The notes under the pieces are model-generated. The model was not told the origin of the DNA. It did no database searches and was given only the letters and a program-made list of their open reading frames with translations. From Terribacillus sp. DMT04 (lineage in GTDB: Bacteria; Bacillota; Bacilli; Bacillales; Amphibacillaceae), in the NCBI RefSeq assembly GCF_019056395.1, contig NZ_CP077639.1, positions 3,226,001-3,290,000 on the forward strand: a stretch of 64,000 nucleotides of DNA, read 5' to 3'. Below, piece after piece: positions 46,487 through 53,545 of this stretch (the stretch's first letter is position 1; every line of letters starts with the position of its first letter). The position numbers and the translations under genes are program-made.

Positions 46487-47713
46487 ATGAAAACAGAAAC
46501 AAACCGTTGGCTGATCGTCCTCGGAACGATTATTACTCAAATTGGTCTTGGTACCATTTATACTTGGAGTTTGTTTAACCAGCCATTGGCTGATGCATAT
46601 GGCTGGAGCACCTCCGCTGTGGCAGTCACCTTTTCGATTACAAGCTTTGCTTTAGCAATTGCTACTTTATTCGGAGGAAAGCTGCAAGATAAGTTAGGTA
46701 TTAAAAAGCTTGTTATTTGTGCAGGTATCTTGCTTGGAGCTGGCTTGATGCTAAGTTCCCTCGCTTCATCACTATGGCTTATCTATCTGCTCGCAGGTGT
46801 AGTCGTAGGCTTTGCAAACGGTATTGCTTACATTACAACACTATCTAATGTGATCAAGTGGTTCCCAGAAAAGAAAGGTCTTATATCTGGTATTTCTGTA
46901 GGTGCTTTTGGTACAGGAAGCCTTGTTTTTAAATATATTAACCAATCCTTACTTGCTTCTGCAGGTGTACAAGGTACATTCTTGATTTGGGGAATCGCTG
47001 CACTTATCTTAATTAGCGGTGGCGCCTTCTTGCTGAAGGATGCATCACCGCAGGAAACAACCGCAAGCGCCACTCAAAAGAACTTTACTGTTAAGGAAAT
47101 GCTGAAAACGAAGCAAGCATATATACTATTCGTCATCTTCTTGACTGCATGTATGAGCGGATTGTATTTAATCGGTATTGTGAAAGATGCGGGTATGGAG
47201 CTAGCTAATCTTTCTGCTGCCACAGCAGCAAATGCTGTCGCTATCGTAGCAATCTGTAACACAACAGGACGTGTCGTGCTAGGGGCTCTTTCTGACAAAG
47301 TAGAGCGGTTATATCTAGTGGCTGCAGGATTGTTTGTTACAGCTGGTGCTGTTGCGGTACTTAGCTTGGTGGAGCTCTCCACATCCTTATTCTTTGTTTG
47401 TGTAGCAGCCGTTGCCTTCTTCTTTGGCGGAAACATCACCGTGTTCCCTACGATTGTAGCAGATTACTTCGGTCTGCAAAACCAAGGTAAAAACTATGGT
47501 GTCATTTATCAAGGATTCGGTATTGGAGCACTAGGCGGATCCTTTATTGCTACCTTACTTGGCGGTTTCCAGCCCACATTTGTAGCCATCAGCATCCTTT
47601 GTGTCATCAGCTTCTTTTTAGCTGTGACAGTTCGCAGTCCGCAGCAGCCAGCAGCTGTTAAGAAGCAGCGCGAACGCCAAAACACAAGAGCCGTACCGTC
47701 TCAGCAGCACTAA
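46487..47713 (+). CDS. MFS transporter, oxalate/formate antiporter family
   Basis: A 408-residue, 12-helix transporter with OFA-family features: N terminus RWLIVLGTIITQIGLGTIYTW, then VTFSITSFALA and GGKLQDKLGIKK (A motif), and FFFGGNITVFPTIVADYFG in the second half. E. coli YhjX, the target of pyruvate-responsive YpdAB, is in this family, and here a LytS/LytT pair lies directly upstream. Pyruvate or another short carboxylate is therefore the favoured substrate (inference). ATGAGGGA precedes the ATG. Confidence 0.88.
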   Translation: MKTETNRWLIVLGTIITQIGLGTIYTWSLFNQPLADAYGWSTSAVAVTFSITSFALAIATLFGGKLQDKLGIKKLVICAGILLGAGLMLSSLASSLWLIYLLAGVVVGFANGIAYITTLSNVIKWFPEKKGLISGISVGAFGTGSLVFKYINQSLLASAGVQGTFLIWGIAALILISGGAFLLKDASPQETTASATQKNFTVKEMLKTKQAYILFVIFLTACMSGLYLIGIVKDAGMELANLSAATAANAVAIVAICNTTGRVVLGALSDKVERLYLVAAGLFVTAGAVAVLSLVELSTSLFFVCVAAVAFFFGGNITVFPTIVADYFGLQNQGKNYGVIYQGFGIGALGGSFIATLLGGFQPTFVAISILCVISFFLAVTVRSPQQPAAVKKQRERQNTRAVPSQQH

Positions 47714-47717
47714 TCAG

Positions 47718-47747
47718 AAAACCAGGAGCAGATCTGCTCCTGGTTTT
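47718..47747. terminator. Bidirectional terminator
   Basis: Perfect 15-bp palindrome AAAACCAGGAGCAGA and its complement, with T/A runs on both sides. It overlaps the stop of the convergent acetyltransferase gene. Confidence 0.9.
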
Positions 47748-48297
47748 ATTTTGTCCGGTTATCTGTAGCCAAAATAGAATACATATAATGATCTTCAAAC
47801 TTCCCATCTATTCGCAGGACATCACGCTCCAGCCCTTCCCGCTGGAAACCACATTTCTCTAACACAGCGATGGAGCCTAGGTTTCGCGGCATGACACCTG
47901 CTTCTACACGATGGAAATGTGCTTCTCCGAATGCAAAATCAAGCACAAGCTGGACTGCTTCTGTCATATAGCCTCTTCCGTTGTGTGCTTCATCAAGCGA
48001 ATAGCCAATCATGCACCGCTCTGCTGTTTTACGTTCAATAAAAAATAAAGATACAGTACCAATCAATCTGTCTTCACTCTTCAGGAAGATACCAAATTCG
48101 TATCCCTTATCTTCCTTCCAATCTCCTAAGGCAGCTTTAATATTCTTCTGATACTTGCTATGTGTATAATCGGAATCGTTTCGTTTCACCGGCGAAATCG
48201 ATTCAAACAGCTCACGGTTACGCAAGTTCAAATCTAAGAGCTTTTTAGTATCTGTTTCCATCAATGGTCTTATTAGCAATCTATCACTCTGATACAA
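47746..48297 (-). CDS. GNAT acetyltransferase, RimJ/RimL-like
   Basis: A 183-residue N-acetyltransferase. The acetyl-CoA loop (LDEAHNGRGYMTEAV) is at about residues 102-116, followed by AHFHRVEAGVMPRNLGSIAVLEKCGF, the typical end of the RimJ/RimL group (split here by eye). It acetylates protein N termini or small amines; the substrate is unknown. A single gene with a shared terminator at its end. Confidence 0.88.
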   Translation of the reverse strand: MYQSDRLLIRPLMETDTKKLLDLNLRNRELFESISPVKRNDSDYTHSKYQKNIKAALGDWKEDKGYEFGIFLKSEDRLIGTVSLFFIERKTAERCMIGYSLDEAHNGRGYMTEAVQLVLDFAFGEAHFHRVEAGVMPRNLGSIAVLEKCGFQREGLERDVLRIDGKFEDHYMYSILATDNRTK

Positions 48298-48351
48298 CTG
48301 ATCGCCCCCTTTATCTTATTATACAAACTAAGAGGGAACTGTGCATTGCCG

Positions 48352-49548
48352 CTACAGATCCTCCCCACGGTAAGACATAATCAGATAGCTGGCACTGATT
48401 GGATGATAATCTGTTTTCGGTGAAGGGCTTTTCACTTTCCCTTCAATTTTATTTTCTGCTGTCAGCCACTGATACCACGCACCGTGCTCCGGATCGATAA
48501 AAACATCCTGCACATAACGAAATAGGTCTTCATAATGTTTGCTATAAATATCATTGCCTGTTTGGCTATGCAGCAGTGCTGATGCAGCTAAGGCTTCTGC
48601 CATAACCCAATAGGACTTTCCTTTATCAATAATCTCTTTGTCCGGACTCATCGCGAAATATATCCCGCCATTGCTTGTATCATGGTAATAGCTCCAGCCC
48701 GTTTGATACAATTCTTCCGCTCGTTCCAATAACCAGCTCGTCGGCTGATGAAGATTTAACCAAGCTAATAGTTTGCTCCATTCCAACTGATGCCCCCCGA
48801 CAAAACCGTATGCCCGGAATTCATCTCTCGTTTCGCCATAGTTGAAACGTTCATCCTTCATCCATGCTTCGTCGTAGTTCTCCCAAATGAGTCCGTTACT
48901 TTGAGCTGCGAGCTCATTAGTTACTTTGTCTGCGATGCTCAATGCTTGATCCAAATAATGGCGCTGATCAGTTGCTTCATAAGCTGTAATTAACGACTCA
49001 CACATGTGCATATTACAGTTTTGTCCGCGATATTCAAGGAAGGTTGACCAATCACGGGTCGCTTCATCTTTATAAAGCCTGGCAGCCGGCTCATACAATT
49101 TCTCCGTCAGTACTTGATAAATATCTGCAAGCAGCTCGTCCGCTCCTTCTATCTCGGCCTCCACTGCAGCGACGGCTGCTCGGAAGATAAATGCATGCCC
49201 GTAGGTTAACTTCTTATCATCAGTTGCCCGGCCCTTTTTCCATTCTGTGTAATAACCACCGTAAACCTTATCTCGCATTTTATTCTGGAAGAAGTGTACG
49301 CCATGTTCTGCCGCTTCCTTATATTCCTCATTTTCTGTGAGTGTGTAGCCGACACTAAAATCATACAGATGTCGCGCTTGCCCAACGATGTGTTTTGTTT
49401 TACTGTCTGTTAACGATCCGTCCATATAATAGCCTTCGTGATAACCGCCATATTTCCTGTCTAATGCTTGCGGATAATAGAATGCAAGTGTTTCTTCTAT
49501 ATGCTGCAGCAGCCCTTGTCTGGTATGAAAATCAATCGTATTTTTCAC
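48352..49548 (-). CDS. AGE-family sugar epimerase/isomerase
   Basis: A 398-residue (alpha/alpha)6-barrel enzyme of the N-acylglucosamine 2-epimerase family, which also includes mannose isomerase, cellobiose 2-epimerase and YihS. Conserved barrel motifs are RHLYDFS, NCNMHMCESLI, GHQLEWSKLL with a catalytic His, and KTDYHPISASY with a second His. The length fits mannose/YihS-type isomerases. Context (uronate catabolism, glycosidase) suggests a sugar isomerase of carbon metabolism, but the substrate is not determined. Confidence 0.9.
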   Translation of the reverse strand: MKNTIDFHTRQGLLQHIEETLAFYYPQALDRKYGGYHEGYYMDGSLTDSKTKHIVGQARHLYDFSVGYTLTENEEYKEAAEHGVHFFQNKMRDKVYGGYYTEWKKGRATDDKKLTYGHAFIFRAAVAAVEAEIEGADELLADIYQVLTEKLYEPAARLYKDEATRDWSTFLEYRGQNCNMHMCESLITAYEATDQRHYLDQALSIADKVTNELAAQSNGLIWENYDEAWMKDERFNYGETRDEFRAYGFVGGHQLEWSKLLAWLNLHQPTSWLLERAEELYQTGWSYYHDTSNGGIYFAMSPDKEIIDKGKSYWVMAEALAASALLHSQTGNDIYSKHYEDLFRYVQDVFIDPEHGAWYQWLTAENKIEGKVKSPSPKTDYHPISASYLIMSYRGEDL

Positions 49549-49904
49549 GTCTAGGCACCTCTTTCGTTTTGGTATGTGCCTTTTATTTTCCCTTTTTTGC
49601 CATAGACAAACGACTGCTAAAGATGTGTGGACACTTTAAAACTGCTATATAGTAATAAAATAAATATAAATTTTTGGAGGACGCTGCCACACGAAACCAC
49701 TCAATGTTTATTCTCAGCAGACCCTTAGGGATTCCTCGTAGTATGCTTGCACAAATATATGGCATTGCCGCTGACTCTAATGCCGGAATATAGAGCTTTC
49801 TGCTGTTACATCAAACGCAGTATCCTGGGTTGGCAATCCGGGATTAAGTGTCATTATTTTATGCGCCGTATCGTAATACCAAGTGCTTAGCTAGACCATA
49901 CACA
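49549..49904. other. Gene-free stretch
   Basis: About 355 bases between convergently placed transcripts of the minus strand. Short open frames on both strands have no ribosome binding sites and no family resemblance. No repeat or RNA motif was recognised. Confidence 0.5.
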
Positions 49905-49935
49905 AAAGAGGCTGTCGCTTACTGACAGCCTCTTT
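49905..49935 (-). terminator. Terminator overlapping the CHY zinc finger gene end
   Basis: Perfect 12-bp stem AAAGAGGCTGTC (49905-49916) with 49924-49935. The right arm encodes the last codons of the gene at 49919. Confidence 0.75.
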
Positions 49936-50251
49936 CTGTTGATTCAAAATATAAATGATGATGCAGCTGGCACCCTGGGTTGAATGCTGCATCACAATGC
50001 GGACAGTGTTCTGTATCCATGTATGCATGGATGCTAAGCGTTTTTTTACACACGCCACATAGTATGGCTTGTTCATGGAACTGTTCTCTTGGCCAAACAG
50101 CAGCTTCGTGCCCAGCCGTCTCTTCATGACATTGATAACAAGGATAGAATTTGTTACAGCAAGCAAACTTGATTGCGATCACATCAAGCGGAGAGTGATA
50201 ATGTTCACATCTTGTCTCTCCATCAACTGTTTTCCCATGTACTTGGCACAT
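49919..50251 (-). CDS. CHY-type zinc finger protein
   Basis: A 110-residue protein rich in Cys and His: CEHYHS, CCNKFYPCYQCHEE, CGVCKK, CPHCDAAFNPGCQLHHH. This is the CHY zinc-finger pattern, with about nine Cys/His metal ligands. It probably binds several zinc ions; bacterial members have no defined role. ATG 50251 lies one base after the stop of the signal peptidase gene and has no Shine-Dalgarno of its own, so translation is coupled to that gene. Confidence 0.88.
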   Translation of the reverse strand: MCQVHGKTVDGETRCEHYHSPLDVIAIKFACCNKFYPCYQCHEETAGHEAAVWPREQFHEQAILCGVCKKTLSIHAYMDTEHCPHCDAAFNPGCQLHHHLYFESTERGCQ

Positions 50252-50252
50252 C

Positions 50253-50780
50253 TTAATTACCAATATGGAAGTCAGAGAATGGATAGAACGTCATCTTCAC
50301 TTCTCCGATTACTTCTTCTTTTGGTACAAAGCCGAAAATTCGGCTGTCCTTGCTGTTTGTACGATTATCGCCCATGACGAATAGCTTTCCTTCAGGTACA
50401 GTTTGTTCGCCAGTTAGTTCTTTTAATCTGAAATCACCGGTAATCATATCTTTCGGAAGATATGATTGGTCCTGCACTGCTCCGTTTACATATAACACAT
50501 TATCTCTCACTTCAATCGTATCACCCGGTAATCCAATTACCCGCTTGATATAGTGGGCATCTGCATCTGGTGCGTTAAATACGACAATATCGTCTTGTTC
50601 AATCTTAGATATCTTGCTGACAATGACATGATCACTGTTCTTATATGTCGGCATCATCGATTCGCCGTGGACAGTTGATGGTGTGAACAAAAAATAGCGG
50701 CAAGCGAAGGCAATAATGACAGCAATGCCAATTGCTTTTATCCAGGAGAGAATCTCTCTCGTTGTTTTGTTTTCTGACAT
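50253..50780 (-). CDS. lepB: Signal peptidase I
   Basis: A 175-residue type I signal peptidase of the Gram-positive SipS/SipT kind, with one N-terminal membrane helix (AIGIAVIIAFACRYFLF) and an outside catalytic domain. Ser41 is in GESMMPT, Lys79 in YIKRVIGLPGD, and the box GDNRTNSKDSR follows. It cleaves signal peptides of secreted proteins, of which this window encodes several. It forms an operon with the CHY zinc finger gene. Confidence 0.94.
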   Translation of the reverse strand: MSENKTTREILSWIKAIGIAVIIAFACRYFLFTPSTVHGESMMPTYKNSDHVIVSKISKIEQDDIVVFNAPDADAHYIKRVIGLPGDTIEVRDNVLYVNGAVQDQSYLPKDMITGDFRLKELTGEQTVPEGKLFVMGDNRTNSKDSRIFGFVPKEEVIGEVKMTFYPFSDFHIGN

Positions 50781-50938
50781 AATCCATTCTCCTAACCTAT
50801 CTTTTTGTGAAGTATAGGGTACATTTCTTATTTTAGCAGTGTCAAAGATAGATGCAAAGCAGGATCTTTCACTGAAAAGCTGCTCTTTTCGTCACATATG
50901 ATTTCCTTACAGTGATCCGCTTCCAGCCAAACCTTACT

Positions 50939-51475
50939 CTACGCCCGGCAATCTTTATGCAGCTTAAGACCTGCTCGTTCAGCTATAACAGCCGCCACTT
51001 CGTCTATTGTTAATTCATCTGTCACCAGCTTATTCTCAAATATTGGATCTGCTAAGCCGTTCACACAGCGCGGAATCTGCTGGGCAGGCCACGAGTTCTC
51101 TTTGTCCCCCCGATTGACTAAGCGCCTACCGAGTGTTTCAGCTGAAGCAGCTAGCACAAAGTGGAGAACCTCGTGACCATCTTTGCGTAGTTGTCCAATA
51201 ATCTCTTGATAGTTAGAAGAATCTGTAATTGTCATTGGTACAAGAATAGTCTCCTCTGTGTTCGTTGTAAGGTAAGCTAAATGGTCACGCACAATGGACC
51301 GCCATAAGGGATGATTCTGAAAATCTGCTTTTTGCATGGAATCTGGTATATTCTTTCTTATATAAAACCCCGCTTGTTCTGGATCGTAAAGGAAAGCGAG
51401 CGGAAGCCGATGCTGGAGGGTGATTGCGGTCTGTGTTTTTCCTGCACCGAAAGCACCGTTAAGCCAAATAATCAT
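50939..51475 (-). CDS. TmrB-like P-loop ATPase
   Basis: A 178-residue ATP-binding protein with Walker A GAFGAGKTQ at the N terminus and the sequence ILVPMTITDSSNYQEII typical of tunicamycin-resistance protein TmrB and related small kinases. In Bacillus TmrB confers tunicamycin resistance; the function here is inferred from likeness. Its ATG overlaps the stop of the VOC gene by four bases (ATGA), so the two are cotranslated. Confidence 0.85.
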   Translation of the reverse strand: MIIWLNGAFGAGKTQTAITLQHRLPLAFLYDPEQAGFYIRKNIPDSMQKADFQNHPLWRSIVRDHLAYLTTNTEETILVPMTITDSSNYQEIIGQLRKDGHEVLHFVLAASAETLGRRLVNRGDKENSWPAQQIPRCVNGLADPIFENKLVTDELTIDEVAAVIAERAGLKLHKDCRA

Positions 51476-51822
51476 TTCTTCTGTTGGCAGACCATGACAA
51501 TATTGCCGTCAGGATCTTGGAAATTAAAGAATCCAACCGCCTCATCTTCTTCCAACTCCCGTACTATCTTACCGGCTTGTGCTGTTTTCTTGTATGCTAA
51601 TTGAGTTTCTTCTGTTTCAAGCATAACGGCCGGACGTATTCCCGCTACATTATTTCGGTTATCATCAATTATGAGACCTCTTTCGTCTCCCAATTCCATA
51701 AACTGAACCGGCCCTGTTGTTGGGTGAGGTTCTGATTTCCCTAATAACTTTGCATACCAATTCGCCACTTCATTTGCATCTTTCACATGATCAAAGACAC
51801 TGCTAATATGGAATTCAGCCAT
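51472..51822 (-). CDS. VOC-family (glyoxalase/bleomycin resistance-like) protein
   Basis: A 116-residue vicinal-oxygen-chelate fold protein: FDHVKDANEVANWYAKLLG, GPVQFMELGD, and the C-terminal strand FFNFQDPDGNIVMVCQ with the metal Glu position changed. Members are glyoxalases, dioxygenases or antibiotic-binding proteins; no specific activity can be assigned. First gene of a two-gene unit with the TmrB-like ATPase. Confidence 0.85.
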   Translation of the reverse strand: MAEFHISSVFDHVKDANEVANWYAKLLGKSEPHPTTGPVQFMELGDERGLIIDDNRNNVAGIRPAVMLETEETQLAYKKTAQAGKIVRELEEDEAVGFFNFQDPDGNIVMVCQQKK

Positions 51823-51889
51823 CTCTCACCCTACTGTTTTTTGGATATTTTACCACAAAGAGCCAAATGATAATATAGAGAATTGAACA

Positions 51890-51926
51890 AGAAAAAAGGA
51901 CAGGCAAATTACATATGCTGTCCTTT
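51890..51926 (-). terminator. Terminator of the AraC-family gene
   Basis: AAAGGACAG (51895-51903) pairs with CTGTCCTTT (51918-51926); a T6 run follows on the minus strand. Confidence 0.75.
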
Positions 51927-51961
51927 CATGTACTGTTCTGTATCTATCAGTATACCGAACA

Positions 51962-52849
51962 TCACACCAGCTCATCCTCAAAAGAAAGATTAACGGGGTC
52001 TTCCTGTATCTCATAAGACATATCCAAATTAGTTGTCGGAACAGATTCATCCACTTCTTCAAAACGAAACCCATCTGCCCAGACCTGTCCCTTGCCAGAA
52101 AGAATCACGCCGAATGAGATAATCGCACTGTTTTCCGGCACATCCAAGACAATACGGTATCTAGTCCAATTTGTTGTACCTTTAATTGGCCGGTTGCTCA
52201 TGTTATCAAATTGAATAATATCCTCTGAAGCATTATCGACCCGCATCCACATACTAGCAATGCTATCCACGTTTTCTGTCTTGAGAAAGCAGGAAAGCTG
52301 CATGCGCTTACCTACATACTTTTCAGCCTTAAATTGCTGCATCATTGTCGCGAATTCCTCTGCTCCCATAACAGTCTTTGATTTTAAATAACCTGATGCC
52401 TTGCCTTGATGCACGTGCTTATAATCAATTCCCATCTCGTAGTTATGCGGATCTGTCCCGCTCAATATCCAGCCTGTTACTGTTTTTTCTTCCATATTCT
52501 CCTCCTTCTGATGCAGCACAGCATGCATCATGCGTCGAAATTTTCCTGGCGGCAGCTTGTAATACTTTTTAAAAGCCCTCGTAAATGCTTCTTGGGATTC
52601 AAAATGAAACATAAACGCAATATCCAATATGCCCATCTCAGTATGCAGCAGCATGGCCGATGCTCCTGCCAATCGTCTTCTGCGGATATAGTCTGCGAGT
52701 GTTAACCCGACAGTAGTTTGAAACAGTCGATGAAAATAATATTGGGAAAATCCTGCTTGGCGGGCCACCTCTTCAGCTGAAAGAGATTCATGTGAATTTT
52801 TTTCTATATAGGTGAGTGCATGATGGATAGCTTCCTCATGAACCTGCAT
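51962..52849 (-). CDS. AraC-family regulator with beta-sandwich C-terminal domain
   Basis: A 295-residue protein with the AraC double helix-turn-helix at the N terminus (residues 8-105: SAEEVARQAGFSQYYFHRLF, then DIAFMFHFESQEAFTRAFKKYY and PPGKFRR; shown in parts). After a linker (KEENMEEK) comes a domain of about 160 residues with all-beta pattern (GSGTDPHNYEMG-like start, WADGFRFEEVDE near the end) like a carbohydrate-binding jelly roll. AraC domains at the N terminus with a separate ligand domain after it occur in Rob/MarA-like regulators. The inducer may be a sugar (inference). Confidence 0.85.
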   Translation of the reverse strand: MQVHEEAIHHALTYIEKNSHESLSAEEVARQAGFSQYYFHRLFQTTVGLTLADYIRRRRLAGASAMLLHTEMGILDIAFMFHFESQEAFTRAFKKYYKLPPGKFRRMMHAVLHQKEENMEEKTVTGWILSGTDPHNYEMGIDYKHVHQGKASGYLKSKTVMGAEEFATMMQQFKAEKYVGKRMQLSCFLKTENVDSIASMWMRVDNASEDIIQFDNMSNRPIKGTTNWTRYRIVLDVPENSAIISFGVILSGKGQVWADGFRFEEVDESVPTTNLDMSYEIQEDPVNLSFEDELV

Positions 52850-52959
52850 ACATCTGCCTCCTTTAATTACAGCTTACATCAAGCTACTGACTACTTTTTT
52901 GATTTTTTTTGCTAAATTGTAAAACTTTCTCTTCTAAACTAAATTTAAAGGAGTGATTT

Positions 52960-53373
52960 ATGTTGGATGCTTTATATGAAGCAGCAGTTCAGTTAATTGA
53001 AAGGCGTTATCCAACCGGGTGGGGAGGAGCTGCGGCAATGCTTGCGAGCGATGGCAGCATCCTCACAAGTGTTGCACCAGCAGTAATAAATGCCGCTACC
53101 GAGTTATGCATGGAAGTAGAATCAATTCTGGAAGCCCATAAACTAGAAGCAGCTGTCACCCATTCTATTTGCGTAACAAGAGAGGATGAACACAGTCCTT
53201 ATAAGATACTCACACCATGCGGCATCTGTCAGGAAAGACTCCTATATTGAGGTCGTGATGTGCAAGTAGCAGTGACGCATGAGGGGGAATCTATTCAGTA
53301 TGTATCCTTACAGGAGTTACAGCCTTATCACTGGACATATGCTTATCACGAGAAAGAGATATTTAAAAAATAA
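52960..53373 (+). pseudogene. Cytidine deaminase-like gene with in-frame TGA
   Basis: From ATG 52960 (AAAGGAG upstream) the first 96 residues match the cytidine deaminase family: zinc ligand and catalytic Glu in ELCMEVE (Cys50, Glu52) and PCGICQERLLY (Cys87, Cys90). A TGA at 53248-53250 stands where relatives have Trp (family LxYWG). The same frame continues GRDVQVAVTHEGESIQYVSL and on to TAA 53371-53373, giving 137 codons, the usual length. Thus a single TGG to TGA change has interrupted the gene, or the stop is read through. An IS begins at the next base after the final stop. Confidence 0.85.
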
Positions 53374-53407
53374 GAGACTGGGACAAAACCCAAAAAATGA
53401 GTAATTA

Positions 53408-53457
53408 AGATGAGGCAGGCGTCTCCGAGAATTCGGAGATGTCTGCCTCATCTTTTT
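53408..53457 (+). terminator. Hairpin inside the IS left end
   Basis: AGATGAGGCAG pairs with CTGCCTCATCT with further pairing inside (TCTCCGA/TCGGAGA), then T5. It would stop transcription coming from the deaminase side before the transposase gene. Confidence 0.75.
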
Positions 53458-53545
53458 ATCGTTAATGTATCGTTTATAGAAGCAAAAAAAGGACCCCTCT
53501 GATAGAATTAAGTTACGACACAAAACACAAAAGAGGAGGGTCCTT

